Assembly: GCF_000472545.1 (NCBI RefSeq)
Contig: NZ_AWZV01000010.1
Coordinates: forward strand, 1-64,000
Direction: 5' to 3'
Length of the DNA stretch: 64,000 bases
Source of the DNA: Burkholderia sp. WSM2232
Lineage (GTDB): Bacteria; Pseudomonadota; Gammaproteobacteria; Burkholderiales; Burkholderiaceae
The notes under the pieces were generated by a model, which made no database searches, had not been told where the DNA came from, and was given only the letters and a program-made list of their open reading frames with translations. Positions 1 through 9,109 of this stretch are shown one piece after another (the first letter of the stretch is position 1; the number at the start of each line of letters is the position of its first letter). A program made the translations under genes and the position numbers.

Positions 1-330
1 ACGGCGGACCGTCTGCAACGCACGAGCGTGTGGCGCGAAAGTCTGGAGGGCGGTCTGCAGTATCTGATCGACGTGGTGGTGCATGACAGGCTCGAAGTCG
101 CCGCGGAACTCGAAGCGGACATGCAGCGCGTGATCGATACGTACGAATGCGAGTGGAAGAAGGCAGTGAGCGATCCCGAAACGCGCAAGCGCTTCCGTCA
201 CTTCGTCAACAGCGACGCAGCGGACAGCACGGTGAGCTTCGTGAAGGAGCGCGGACAGATCCGGCCGGCGACGCCGGACGAGCGTCAGTCGAAGCTTGCT
301 GCGATTCCTGTCGTCGTGGAAACCGCCTGA
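1..330 (+). CDS. nirB: Assimilatory nitrite reductase NAD(P)H large subunit NirB, C-terminal fragment
   Basis: The reading frame is open from the first base of the window, so only the last 109 residues are present. The start lies upstream; the GTG at 28 is internal. The fragment begins TADRLQRTSVW followed by LEGG, which is typical of the end of NirB, after the sirohaem/4Fe-4S region. NirB reduces nitrite to ammonium in the cytoplasm together with NirD, whose gene follows after 37 bp in the same direction. No cofactor ligand lies in the visible part, so the call rests on the C-terminal match and on the neighbour. Confidence 0.88.
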   Translation, partial: TADRLQRTSVWRESLEGGLQYLIDVVVHDRLEVAAELEADMQRVIDTYECEWKKAVSDPETRKRFRHFVNSDAADSTVSFVKERGQIRPATPDERQSKLAAIPVVVETA

Positions 331-367
331 CCCTTTGTTTAGCCCAACCTGACGTGAGGAACCCAGC

Positions 368-721
368 ATGAGCAACAATCCGACTTCGGCATCCTGGCTG
401 CCCGTGTGCGCGCTTGACGACATCGTTCCGAATACGGGTGTCTGCGCGCTCGTCAACGGCGAGCAGGTTGCTGTCTTTCACGTGACCGCGGGCAACGACA
501 AAGCCGCCGTCTACGCGATCGAAAACTTCGATCCGGGCTCGCGCGCGGCGGTGCTGTCGCGCGGCCTGATCGGCAGCCTCGGCGAGCGCATCGTGGTGGC
601 CTCGCCGATCTACAAGCATCACTTCGACCTGCGCACGGGCGAGTGTCTCGAAGCCCCCGAGAATTCAGTCAGCGCGTATCCAGTGCGCGTGGAAAGCGGC
701 AAAGTATGGGTCGCCGCATGA
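368..721 (+). CDS. nirD: Nitrite reductase small subunit NirD
   Basis: 117 residues, the usual length for NirD, with a Rieske-like fold. The region around SPIYKHHFDLRTGEC has the NirD pattern in which the Cys/His ligands of true Rieske proteins are missing, so no 2Fe-2S cluster is expected. It should be the small partner of NirB in cytoplasmic nitrite reduction. The ATG follows nirB by 37 bp. The TGA stop overlaps the ATG of the next gene (ATGA, 718-721), so translation of the two is probably coupled. Confidence 0.93.
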   Translation: MSNNPTSASWLPVCALDDIVPNTGVCALVNGEQVAVFHVTAGNDKAAVYAIENFDPGSRAAVLSRGLIGSLGERIVVASPIYKHHFDLRTGECLEAPENSVSAYPVRVESGKVWVAA

Positions 722-1995
722 CACACGACACCGACGCGCAGACATCGAGGGGTGCATCGTTAGCCGCTCCTGCGCCCGCGCGTGCGCGGCTCGTGGTGAT
801 CGGCAACGGCATGGCCGGCATGCGCACCGTCGAGGAACTACTCCAGCTCGCGCCGGACCTCTACGAGATCACCGTATTCGGCGCGGAGCCTTACGGCAAC
901 TACAACCGCATTCTGCTTTCGCCGGTGCTGGCAGGCGAGAAGACGGTCGACGACATCATCCTCAATACGCGTGACTGGTATGCCGAGAACGGCATTCGGC
1001 TGTATGCGGGCGATCCGGTGGTCGCAATCGACCGCCGGCGCCGCATCGTGCGTGCGCAAAGCGGCATCGAGGTGGGCTATGACAGGCTTCTGATCGCCAC
1101 AGGCTCCAAGCCGTTCCTGATTCCGGTGCCGGGTCACGACCTGCCTGGCGTGATCGCATTTCGGGACATTCAGGACGTCGAAACGATGCTCGAGGCCGCG
1201 CGCAATCATCGCCATGCGGTGGTGATCGGCGGCGGACTGCTCGGTCTGGAAGCCGCAAACGGACTGCTGCGCCAGGGCATGTCGGTCACGGTCGTGCATG
1301 TGATGGACAGCCTGATGGAGCGCCAGCTGGATCGCAGCGCGTCGGCGTTGCTGCAACAGGCGCTCGAGCGCAAGGGGCTGCGTTTCCTGCTCAAGGCGAA
1401 CACCACGGCCATCGTCGGGCCCGAACGTGTGCGCGCCGTGCGTTTCGACGACGGCAGCGAAATTCCCGCCGATCTCGTCGTGATGACGGCTGGCGTGCGC
1501 CCTAACATCGACCTTGCGAAGCAGGCAGGACTGCATTGCGAACGCGCGATTGTGGTCGACGACACTTTGCAGACCTACGATCCGCGCATCTACGCGGTGG
1601 GCGAATGCGTGCAGCACCGCACCGCGACTTTCGGTCTCGTCGCACCGATCTGGGACCAGGCGCGTGTGTGCGGCGCGCATCTCGCAGGGGCGGGGCATCG
1701 TCGCTATGTGCAGCGCGCGACGGCCACGCGGCTCAAGGTCACCGGCGTTGAATTGTACTCAGCCGGCGATTTTATCGGCGGGCCGGATAGCGAAGACCTC
1801 GTGCTGCGCGATCCGCGACGCGGCGTCTACAAGCGCCTCGTGATCGAAGACAACCGCGTGATCGGCGCGGTGCTGTACGGCGACGTCAAGGAAGGCGCGT
1901 GGTACTTCGAACTGATTCAGAACCGCACCGACATTTCATCGCTGCGCAGCCACCTGCTGTTCGGCAAAGCCTTGTGCGAGGCGCAGGCTGCCTGA
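718..1995 (+). CDS. FAD/NAD(P)-dependent oxidoreductase of the nitrate assimilation operon
   Basis: 425 residues from the ATG at 718, which overlaps the nirD stop; an in-frame upstream ATG at 643 lies inside nirD and is less likely. It has a Pyr_redox_2 fold with two dinucleotide-binding motifs: GNGMAG near residues 30-35 (FAD) and GGGLLG near 171-176 (NAD(P)H). An ATGSKP motif and a GxxAVGEC-type FAD motif also match the N-terminal half of NirB. Like NasB-type proteins it probably passes electrons from NAD(P)H to the nitrate reductase encoded just downstream. It lacks the sirohaem domain, so it is not a second nitrite reductase. The exact electron partner is inferred from the operon. Confidence 0.85.
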   Translation: MTHDTDAQTSRGASLAAPAPARARLVVIGNGMAGMRTVEELLQLAPDLYEITVFGAEPYGNYNRILLSPVLAGEKTVDDIILNTRDWYAENGIRLYAGDPVVAIDRRRRIVRAQSGIEVGYDRLLIATGSKPFLIPVPGHDLPGVIAFRDIQDVETMLEAARNHRHAVVIGGGLLGLEAANGLLRQGMSVTVVHVMDSLMERQLDRSASALLQQALERKGLRFLLKANTTAIVGPERVRAVRFDDGSEIPADLVVMTAGVRPNIDLAKQAGLHCERAIVVDDTLQTYDPRIYAVGECVQHRTATFGLVAPIWDQARVCGAHLAGAGHRRYVQRATATRLKVTGVELYSAGDFIGGPDSEDLVLRDPRRGVYKRLVIEDNRVIGAVLYGDVKEGAWYFELIQNRTDISSLRSHLLFGKALCEAQAA

Positions 1996-2008
1996 CCTGG
2001 AATACACC

Positions 2009-4870
2009 GTGAGTTTTCCCATCGCAATTTCGAGCATGTCTGGCAGCGGCGAAGCTGTCAGGACCACCTGTCCGTACTGCGGCGTCGGTTGCGGCGTGCG
2101 CGCGAGCGCGCGCCCGGACGGCGGGCATGACATCGCGGGCGACGAGTCGCATCCCGCGAACTTTGGTCGCCTGTGCGTAAAGGGCTCGGCGCTTGGCGAA
2201 ACCATCGGGCTCGAAGGGCGGCTCCTGCACCCGAAGATGCGCGAGCCCGCGAGCGGCGCGTTGCGCAACGTGTCGTGGGACGAAGCACTCGATGCAGTCG
2301 CCGGTGGTTTCCGGCGGATCATCGACGAACACGGACCGGATGCGGTCGCGCTCTACGTGTCGGGGCAGTTGCTGACCGAGGACTACTACGTCGCGAACAA
2401 GCTGATGAAGGGCTACGTCGGCAGCGCGAACATCGACACCAATTCGCGTCTGTGCATGTCGTCTTCGGTTGCCGGACACAAGCGCGCGTTCGGCGAAGAC
2501 CTGGTGCCTGTTTGCTACGAAGATCTCGAACTCGCCGACCTCGTGGTGCTGGTCGGCTCGAACACGGCGTGGTGTCATCCGATCCTGTTCCAGCGGATCC
2601 TCAAGATGAAGGAGGCGCGGCCCGCTCTGAAGGTGGTCGTGATCGACCCGCGCTACACCGCGACCTGCGAGATGGCCGATCTGCATCTGCCGCTCAGCGC
2701 GGGCACCGACGTGCGTCTCTTCAATGGACTCCTCAGCTTTCTCGCCGAGCACGGCGCGACAGACGCACAATTCGTCGATGCGCATACGAGCGGTTTCCAG
2801 GAGGCGTTGGCGGCCGCCTCGGCGGACGCGGCAAGCGGCTTCGACCTCGCGCAATGCGCGAAGGCGTGCAAGGTCGATCCGCACGATCTGCTCGAGTTCT
2901 ACCGTTTGTTCGCCCGTACCGAGCGGGTGATCACGGTATATTCGCAAGGCGTCAACCAGTCGAGCTCGGGCAGCGACAAGGTCAACAGCATCATCAACTG
3001 CCATTTGCTGACGGGGCGCATCGGCAAGCCTGGAATGGGGCCGTTCTCCTTCACCGGACAGCCGAACGCGATGGGCGGGCGCGAAGTCGGCGGCCTCGCC
3101 AACACGCTCGCCGCGCATCTGGAACTGGACGACCCGCGGCATCGCGAGCTCGTTCAGCAATTCTGGGGCGCGCCGGTTATCGCGTCGCGCGCGGGACTCA
3201 AGGCCGTCGAACTGTTCGAAGCCGTCGAGCAGGGGCGCGTCAAGGCGATCTGGATCATGGGCACCAATCCAGTGGTGAGCCTGCCCGACAGCGATCAGGC
3301 AAAGCGGGCACTCGCGCACTGCGAACTGGTGGTCTGCTCGGACATTGTCGAAAGCACGGACACCAATGCGCTCGCGCATGTCTTGTTGCCGGCGCTCGGC
3401 TGGGGCGAGAAGGACGGCACAGTAACGAATTCGGAGCGCCGCATTTCGCGCCAGCGCGCATTTCTGCCGGCGCCGGGCGAAGCGCGCGCGGACTGGCGGA
3501 TCATCTGCGACGTGGCGCGGCGCATGGGTTATGCGGGCTTCGAGTTCGCGAGCCAGCATGAGATTTTCGACGAGCATGCGCGGTTGAGCGCATGGCGCAA
3601 CGCAGGCGGGGAGGCGGCACGGCAAGCGGGCGACAAGGGCGGCGACAAGGGCGGCGTCGACAACGACGTCCAGAACGACGCCCAGAACAGCGTGCAGAAC
3701 AGCGACAGCGTGCATCGCGCTTTCAACCTCGCGGGACTCGTGGGTCTCGGCCGCGACGGCTATGCGTCACTGCAGCCGGTGCAGTGGCCCGTGCGCCCGA
3801 GCGGCGACGCGATCGCGCCGGGCACCGCGCGTCTTTTCGACGATCGCCGTTTCAGCCACGCCGACGGCCGCGCGCGCTTTATCGCCACGCCGCCGCGCGC
3901 GCCTGCCCATGCGCCGGACGACGACTATCCGCTCACACTGAACACCGGCCGCGTGCGTGACCAGTGGCACACAATGACTCGCACTGGCAAATCGGAAAAA
4001 CTCGCCGGGCACGTGACCGAGGCATTCGTCGACATGCATCCGCAAGATGCGTTGCTGTGCGGCGTGCGCGAAGGCGACCTCGCGCGCGTGTCGAGCCGCT
4101 GGGGCGCGATGGTCGCGCGCGTTCAGTACGGCGGCGGCATGCCGCGCGGCAGTGTGTTCGTGCCGATTCACTGGAACGATCAGGTGGCCTCCGACGCGCG
4201 CGTGGGAGCCGTGGTGAATCCGTCGGTGGACCCCGTCTCCGGCGAGCCGGAGTTCAAGCACACGCCGGTGCGGGTCGACAAGTTTCATGTCGCGTGGCAT
4301 GGCTTTTCGCTCAGCCGCCGCGCGCCGCGGCTCGACGGCGTGACGTACTGGACGCGCGTGCAGGGGGCCCGGTTCGTGCGCTACGAACTCGCAGGGCGCA
4401 ATCCGTTCGGGCAGCAGGGCGATCGCGGCGCGTGGGCGCGCGAGCTGTTCGGCGTGGACGACGCGCATGCCGACTGGCTCGAATACGAGGACCGCTCGGC
4501 GGGCATCTATCGCGCGGTGCATCTCGTTGACGACCGTATCGAGAACTGCGTGTTTCTTTCTGCACGTCCCGAACTGCCGGCGCGCGAATGGCTCGCGAGC
4601 CTGTTTGCAAAGGAAAGGCTCGACGAGGCTGAGCGCATCGGCGTGCTCTCCGGACAATCGCTCGGCAAGGGCGCCGATACGGGGCCGACGGTCTGTTCGT
4701 GCTTCGGCGTGGGACGCAACACGATATGCACGGCGATTCGCGAGCAAGGTCTGAAGAGCGCCGCTGAGATTACCGCGTGTCTGAAGGCCGGCGGCAATTG
4801 CGGCTCGTGCGTGCCAGAGTTGAAGAAGCTGCTGGTCGATACGGAGCTGGCGCGACTGAACGCCGCTTGA
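2009..4870 (+). CDS. nasA: Assimilatory nitrate reductase catalytic subunit (NasA type) with C-terminal BFD-like Fe-S domain
   Basis: 953 residues from GTG 2009; an ATG at 2036 is an alternative start. The N-terminus carries the 4Fe-4S motif CPYCGVGC (Cys 21, 24, 28) and a fourth Cys near 56 in LCVKGS. A molybdopterin oxidoreductase domain and a molydopterin dinucleotide-binding domain (around LNTGRVRDQWHTMTRTG) follow. The C-terminus has a BFD-like 2Fe-2S domain with CSC near residue 896 and CGSC near 931, as in cytoplasmic NasA enzymes. It reduces nitrate to nitrite, which NirBD then uses. A low-complexity insert near residues 534-570 (repeated GDKGG and QN units) separates the two molybdopterin domains and is not a usual family feature. 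Confidence 0.93.
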   Translation: MSFPIAISSMSGSGEAVRTTCPYCGVGCGVRASARPDGGHDIAGDESHPANFGRLCVKGSALGETIGLEGRLLHPKMREPASGALRNVSWDEALDAVAGGFRRIIDEHGPDAVALYVSGQLLTEDYYVANKLMKGYVGSANIDTNSRLCMSSSVAGHKRAFGEDLVPVCYEDLELADLVVLVGSNTAWCHPILFQRILKMKEARPALKVVVIDPRYTATCEMADLHLPLSAGTDVRLFNGLLSFLAEHGATDAQFVDAHTSGFQEALAAASADAASGFDLAQCAKACKVDPHDLLEFYRLFARTERVITVYSQGVNQSSSGSDKVNSIINCHLLTGRIGKPGMGPFSFTGQPNAMGGREVGGLANTLAAHLELDDPRHRELVQQFWGAPVIASRAGLKAVELFEAVEQGRVKAIWIMGTNPVVSLPDSDQAKRALAHCELVVCSDIVESTDTNALAHVLLPALGWGEKDGTVTNSERRISRQRAFLPAPGEARADWRIICDVARRMGYAGFEFASQHEIFDEHARLSAWRNAGGEAARQAGDKGGDKGGVDNDVQNDAQNSVQNSDSVHRAFNLAGLVGLGRDGYASLQPVQWPVRPSGDAIAPGTARLFDDRRFSHADGRARFIATPPRAPAHAPDDDYPLTLNTGRVRDQWHTMTRTGKSEKLAGHVTEAFVDMHPQDALLCGVREGDLARVSSRWGAMVARVQYGGGMPRGSVFVPIHWNDQVASDARVGAVVNPSVDPVSGEPEFKHTPVRVDKFHVAWHGFSLSRRAPRLDGVTYWTRVQGARFVRYELAGRNPFGQQGDRGAWARELFGVDDAHADWLEYEDRSAGIYRAVHLVDDRIENCVFLSARPELPAREWLASLFAKERLDEAERIGVLSGQSLGKGADTGPTVCSCFGVGRNTICTAIREQGLKSAAEITACLKAGGNCGSCVPELKKLLVDTELARLNAA

Positions 4871-5305
4871 TCGGGACTGCGCGTGGCGTGAGCATGATCG
4901 AGCGCGGCCGCGCATGACCGCGCGTGGCATGGCCGCGACATGAGTGGCGTGTGAAGCGCCTTCGCCGGGTAACCGTCTCGACTAGCCAGCCATAAATGCC
5001 ATGCTGACGAGAGAACCTCTGCTGCGATGATGAAGAAACTGCAAACGCTGCTGCGCGCGATCGACCCGAGCCGCGCATTCAACGACGAGCACGAAGCCGG
5101 TCTCGCCCTGTCGCCGGCCAAGGATGACGGCGGCTCACACCAGCGTCATGCGGCGAGTCTGCGCCCGGCGCGCTTGCGCGCCCCGCGGCGCCCCGCACGT
5201 ACACGGCGGCGCAGCGTCGGGTCGAGATAGCGCGGGCGTAGGAGCGGAAGCGCGTGAAGCGCTGCGAGCGGTTATTGAAGTCCGCGGTAATTGTAAGTGT
5301 CCACG

Positions 5306-5342
5306 TTATTCGCGTTATTCGATGCGTCGATTTTGCGAATAA
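5306..5342. repeat. Inverted repeat TTATTCGC/GCGAATAA
   Basis: Perfect 8-bp arms at 5306-5313 and 5335-5342 with a 21-bp spacer, inside the AT-rich stretch. It is not followed by a T-run on either strand, so it does not look like an intrinsic terminator. Function unknown. Confidence 0.5.
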
Positions 5343-5413
5343 TCGTTAAAACGCATAACCATTGCGCTGCCCCATACACGCGACGCCCAGTGTGATTAAT
5401 AGTCTGTTTTTTA

Positions 5414-5446
5414 GTTCAGATGTAAATCAGACCTGCATATCTGAAC
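5414..5446. repeat. Inverted repeat GTTCAGAT/ATCTGAAC
   Basis: Perfect 8-bp arms at 5414-5421 and 5439-5446 with a 17-bp spacer, preceded by a run of six T on the + strand. The T-run is on the wrong side for a + strand terminator. It could be an operator or an RNA stem-loop. Confidence 0.5.
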
Positions 5447-5603
5447 TCCGCATTCGGCGGAACGCTGGCTTTCTTATAGCGTCTCATTGTCCAGCGGCTT
5501 GTCTGGCGCGGCTGCCGCGATATCCTCCATACGATATGCTTAAACCGCCCCTATGGCAGGCGGCGATTCAATGCATTTATTATTCACTTGAAAGGTGCGT
5601 TTC

Positions 5604-5617
5604 CAGATTACAATCTG
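5604..5617. repeat. Short palindrome CAGATT-AC-AATCTG
   Basis: Six-bp perfect arms around two bases, about 125 bp upstream of the first small gene. Its compact shape fits a dimeric regulator site better than a terminator. Speculative. Confidence 0.4.
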
Positions 5618-5743
5618 CATTCGGCACGGCGCTGCCAAATCAAATAAAACGCGGAAAGACTGACCCGCTTCCACCTTTCTCGGGGTGGCGGCCGGTAATT
5701 CCTCCCTCCGCGCAGATTAATAGAACATTGTGAGAGACAGATT

Positions 5744-5941
5744 ATGCTAAGCCCGAAGGAGTTCGCCACCCTCATGCTGGTCAAGGCGGCTCCCGATCAG
5801 ATAGATATGTGTCGCGAGGAGTTGGACACATTGCTGGAACGTCAGCTTGTCGCACTCGAAGAACTCGCTTCCGGACACCAGCGTCTGCATGTCACCGGCG
5901 CCGGGAATTCAGTGCTCAACGCAGTGGCGCGCAAACGCTAG
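5744..5941 (+). CDS. Small hypothetical protein (65 aa)
   Basis: The ATG at 5744 follows a purine-rich GAGAGACAG stretch. The protein is soluble and mostly helical in composition, with a charged middle (around MCREELDTLLERQL). I recognise no family. It is the first gene after the AT-rich region and is followed after 45 bp by another small gene in the same direction, so the two may be a transcription unit. Confidence 0.5.
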   Translation: MLSPKEFATLMLVKAAPDQIDMCREELDTLLERQLVALEELASGHQRLHVTGAGNSVLNAVARKR

Positions 5942-5986
5942 TCGCGCAGTGCAGGTCGCATCGAAACGTTGGCAGGAAAGGTAGTG

Positions 5987-6151
5987 ATGGACGAAGAACT
6001 GGTTAGCATCGTGATGGGCCTGGCGGTCCTCGTGATCGGCATCATCTTCGCGGTCGGCCACTATCGGCGCGAGCATCGCCGCACGCAACTGCTGCGGCAA
6101 CTCGATCACACGCCCATCTGGCATTGGCCGCGGCATCATCACCGCAATTGA
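5987..6151 (+). CDS. Small single-pass membrane protein (54 aa), unknown function
   Basis: ATG 5987 is preceded by AGGAAAGG at 5974-5981, so I prefer it to the in-frame TTG at 5969. The protein has one hydrophobic segment (VSIVMGLAVLVIGIIFAV, about residues 5-22) and then a basic, His-rich tail ending in HWPRHHHRN. That architecture suggests an inner-membrane microprotein with a cytoplasmic tail. No family is recognised. The His-rich tail could bind a metal, but this is only a guess. Confidence 0.55.
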   Translation: MDEELVSIVMGLAVLVIGIIFAVGHYRREHRRTQLLRQLDHTPIWHWPRHHHRN

Positions 6152-6264
6152 GGCGAGCCGGCCCGTGTGGGTCTGCCGCGTTCCGGCGCGTGAGGGATTG
6201 ACGCTATTTGCGGCCGGCGCGCACGAGCTGATAATGGACGGTTCAGACCGGACCCTGGCTCGAC

Positions 6265-7179
6265 ATGCGCGACCGAATCGACGACGAAATTACCTTCCGC
6301 AAGCTGGAAGTGCTGCTCGCATTCATGCAGACCGGCAGCCTCGGCAAGGCGGCCGAGGTGCTGAATGTGAGCACGGTCAGCGTGCACCGCGCGCTGCATT
6401 CGCTCGAAAAGGGCGTGCGCTGCGCGCTGTTTCGCCACGAAGGCCGTAACCTCAAATCGACAGATGCCGCGCAGATGCTTGCCGACGTGGCCGACGAAGT
6501 CCTCACGCTGATGTCCGACGGCATTCGCGCAACGCGCGAGGCGGCCGGCTATTCGTCGGATCGCCTGAAGATCGGCTCGCTCTATTCGCTCACTATCAGG
6601 ACCGTGCCCGGCATTGTCGTCGACATCAAGGTGCGGCGGCCCACGCTGCAGGTCGAGCTCGTGCTCGGACCCAACGCGGAGTTGATCGACAAACTCAAGC
6701 AGGGTGCGATCGACGCGTCGCTTATGGCCTTGCCGGAGGCCGAGCCTGAACTTGCCTCCATTCCGCTTTTCGAAGACGACATTTTCTTTGCGGCGCCCGC
6801 CAATTCGCCGTATGCCAACCTGGAAGCGGTCGACCTGCGCGACTGTCGTGACGAAACCTTCGTCTCGCTCGGGGAGGGCTTCGCGACCTATCACGGCTTC
6901 CAGGAGGCGTTTCGCGTCGCCGGGTTCACGCCGAACGTGACGATGCAGGTAGGCGATATTTTCTCGTTGATGAACCTCGTGAGCGGTGGCGTCGGCTATA
7001 CGCTGCTGCCGGGCCGCGTGCGGGGCGTGTTCGGCGAAAAGGTGCAGTTCATCCCGCTCAAGCCGCAATATCTGATGCGCCAGACCATCGGCGTCAGTTT
7101 CCTGCGGGCACGTGAGCGCGACCCCAACCTGCTCGCGCTGATGGCCGTGTGCCGTCTGCGCACGAGAAACGAAGGGTGA
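6265..7179 (+). CDS. mdcR: LysR-family regulator, MdcR/MadR-like (malonate utilisation)
   Basis: 304 residues, the normal LysR length. There is an N-terminal winged helix (KLEVLLAFMQTGSLGKAAEVLNVSTVSVHRAL, cited in parts: FMQTGSLGKAAEV is the conserved helix-turn-helix start), then a substrate-binding effector domain. It lies tail to tail with madM and madL, 56 bp away. That is the usual company of malonate-responsive LysR proteins, which activate malonate genes when malonate or malonyl-CoA is present. The gene name rests mainly on this context. Confidence 0.75.
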   Translation: MRDRIDDEITFRKLEVLLAFMQTGSLGKAAEVLNVSTVSVHRALHSLEKGVRCALFRHEGRNLKSTDAAQMLADVADEVLTLMSDGIRATREAAGYSSDRLKIGSLYSLTIRTVPGIVVDIKVRRPTLQVELVLGPNAELIDKLKQGAIDASLMALPEAEPELASIPLFEDDIFFAAPANSPYANLEAVDLRDCRDETFVSLGEGFATYHGFQEAFRVAGFTPNVTMQVGDIFSLMNLVSGGVGYTLLPGRVRGVFGEKVQFIPLKPQYLMRQTIGVSFLRARERDPNLLALMAVCRLRTRNEG

Positions 7180-7235
7180 GTGCTCGTTGAGCGTTGGCCC
7201 GCGCACATTGCCGCGAGCGGACGACCCGCCCGCGC

Positions 7236-8003
7236 TTAACCGCCCATCAGGGCCCGCGTGGTGAAGAACAGCAGCGAAGGTCCGAGCAGGCAGCCCACGC
7301 CCGTATGAAACGTCGCGATAAGCGCGCCGTAAGGAACAAGCCGCCGGTCGGTGGCCGCGAGTCCCGCGCTCACGCCGCTCACGGTGCCCGCGAGGCCGCC
7401 GAAAATCATCGCCGAGCGCGGCGTTTTCAGCCCCATGAAACCGGCCGCGAGCGGCGTGCCGACCATCACGATGATAGCCTTGATGAGTCCCGTGGCAATG
7501 CTGAGCGCGATCACGTCCGAGCTCGCGCCGATTGCCGCGCCTGTCACCGGACCGACAATGTACGTGACCGCGCCCGCGCCGATGGTCGTCATGCTGACCG
7601 CATCGGTATAGCCGAACGCGTGCGCGATGCTCGCGCCGACAATGAACGGCAGCACCGTGCCGAGCAGCAGCGACACCACGCCGATGAGCCCGGCCTTGCG
7701 AGCCTCGGTGGCCTGCACTTCGAAAGCGGTCGCGACAATCGCGAAGTCGCGCAGCATCGCGCCGCCCATCAAGCCGACGCCCGCGAAGAGCGGCAGATCG
7801 GCCAGACCTTTCTGACCGGCGGTAAAGGCGCCGCCCAGATAGGCGAGCACGAGGCCGATCAGGATGGCGATTGCCGAGCCGTGCACGCGACCGAAGGTGA
7901 GCTTGCGCGAGATCAGCGAGGACACCCACATGATGAGCCCGACGAGCGCGAACGCAGTGACGAGGCCGTTGTGTATCAGTACTTTGTCGAGCATCTGGAG
8001 CAT
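7236..8003 (-). CDS. madM: Malonate transporter subunit MadM
   Basis: 255 residues from the ATG at 8003, matching the family length (about 254). The protein is almost entirely hydrophobic, with several predicted membrane segments and glycine-rich loops (e.g. GAGAVTYIVGPVTGAAIGAS). MadL and MadM together form a sodium-dependent malonate uptake system in the inner membrane. The gene starts 14 bp after the madL stop, so the two form one operon. No malonate decarboxylase genes are present on either side. Confidence 0.9.
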   Translation of the reverse strand: MLQMLDKVLIHNGLVTAFALVGLIMWVSSLISRKLTFGRVHGSAIAILIGLVLAYLGGAFTAGQKGLADLPLFAGVGLMGGAMLRDFAIVATAFEVQATEARKAGLIGVVSLLLGTVLPFIVGASIAHAFGYTDAVSMTTIGAGAVTYIVGPVTGAAIGASSDVIALSIATGLIKAIIVMVGTPLAAGFMGLKTPRSAMIFGGLAGTVSGVSAGLAATDRRLVPYGALIATFHTGVGCLLGPSLLFFTTRALMGG

Positions 8004-8017
8004 GGCTAGGTCCTCGT

Positions 8018-8413
8018 TCAGATTTCTTCGGGTTGCGCAACGTTGGCGAACGAGGTGCTGTCGCTGCCGGTGCGCGAGAGCACCGCGATGCAGCCGGCAC
8101 ACAAGGCCACCGCGCCCAGGGCCGAAAGCAGCGCGACGGGCCCGCCCTTGAGCGCGGCCACCACGTTCTGGTTGGCTGCCATTGCCACCACGACGGGGAT
8201 ATACATCGCGCCCCAGAAGCCCACACCGGCTTCCGTTTCTTTCGGCAGGAGTCCTTTGCCGTGCAGATAGAGCCGCAGGAAGATCAGCAGCAGCATCGCA
8301 ATGCCGACGCCGCCGACATTCGTCTTGACGCCTATCGCGGCTCCGAGCAGGTCGCCCAGAAAAAGCCCGGCGAGGTGGCAGAAAGCGAGCAACGCTGTTC
8401 CGTAGATGATCAT
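8018..8413 (-). CDS. madL: Malonate transporter subunit MadL
   Basis: 131 residues, the standard size. It starts at ATG 8413 after a strong ribosome site (AGGAG about 6 nt upstream on the minus strand). Four hydrophobic segments are visible, beginning MIIYGTALLAFCHLAGLFLG. It is the small subunit of the MadLM malonate carrier and the first gene of the madLM unit. A direct and inverted GTCGAC pair just upstream (8426-8441) could belong to its promoter. Confidence 0.9.
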   Translation of the reverse strand: MIIYGTALLAFCHLAGLFLGDLLGAAIGVKTNVGGVGIAMLLLIFLRLYLHGKGLLPKETEAGVGFWGAMYIPVVVAMAANQNVVAALKGGPVALLSALGAVALCAGCIAVLSRTGSDSTSFANVAQPEEI

Positions 8414-9109
8414 CTCTTGTCTCCTGTCGACTGCGGTCGACGCTTGCTATGGTGTTTTGCCCGGCTTTCGCGCGAGGCGCCTTGCCAACGGGTTTTATCG
8501 GCCTTTTTGCGAGGCGGCTTTGTGTGGGCTGTGGCGCATGCGGTCGGCACAGCGACTGCCGGGCAGCGGGTTTTTCCCACGACATGGCGCGAGTCTAGGG
8601 TAGACAGCGAAGCGGCTTCAATCACCTTCGGCAAGCGTTTGTTATCGTGAAGCTAACGATTCGCGGCGCGCGGCGTGCAAAGCCATGTGGGGCGGGGCGC
8701 ACGCAGCATGCGGCGGCGCTTAGGGGTTTTCCCTCGCGGGTGCGCTGAGGACTTCCAGAACCATCGTGGCGTGTCGGCGCGTTTGATGTTTCATTGGGGT
8801 TGCCGGACGAGCAGGGTGCGGACCGCCGTTGAGCCACTGCATGTCACGCGGATGTATCTGACCGTTTAGCGCCGCCCGGCGCGGCGCGGGCGGAATGCAG
8901 GGTCATTGGCGGATGGCCTGGGCGGAAACGCCGCGTGGATTGGTTTGGTCTCACCGGCATCGAGCGCGTTCGAGCAGACCAGCAGACCGTGTCGCACGTC
9001 GCTATCGAACTGGCGCAGTCAACACGCCCGAGCAGTGTGTGATGCGATTGGAGCGAGGGGCTCGAGCGCACATGCGCACCAGAGCAGTGCCGTTGCTTTC
9101 AGACGGCTG
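8414..9109. other. Intergenic region upstream of madL, no gene seen
   Basis: About 700 bp between the madL start and the 3' end of the cytochrome c gene. ORFs here on either strand lack family features and good ribosome sites. It contains GTCGAC-TGCG-GTCGAC at 8426-8441 and a weak dyad ATCGT-N7-ACGAT at 8644-8660, which has the T-N11-A form used by LysR proteins and might serve MdcR. Nothing else is recognisable. Confidence 0.4.

Larger units (their letters stand above)
4871..5743. other. Intergenic region, partly AT-rich, without a convincing gene
   Basis: The first 350 bp have the GC content of the neighbourhood and contain a 67-codon ORF at 5027 with no convincing ribosome binding site. 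From about 5270 to 5740 the sequence is clearly richer in A+T than the rest of the window and holds three inverted repeats (listed separately). It may be a promoter/leader for the small genes that follow, or a remnant of acquired DNA. Confidence 0.5.

Noticed and set aside
5027..5230. 67-codon ORF between nasA and the AT-rich stretch
   Set aside because: Weak ribosome site and Arg-rich, low-information second half (PARLRAPRRPARTRRR), typical of non-coding GC-rich DNA. The first 20 codons could be real, so it is not impossible.
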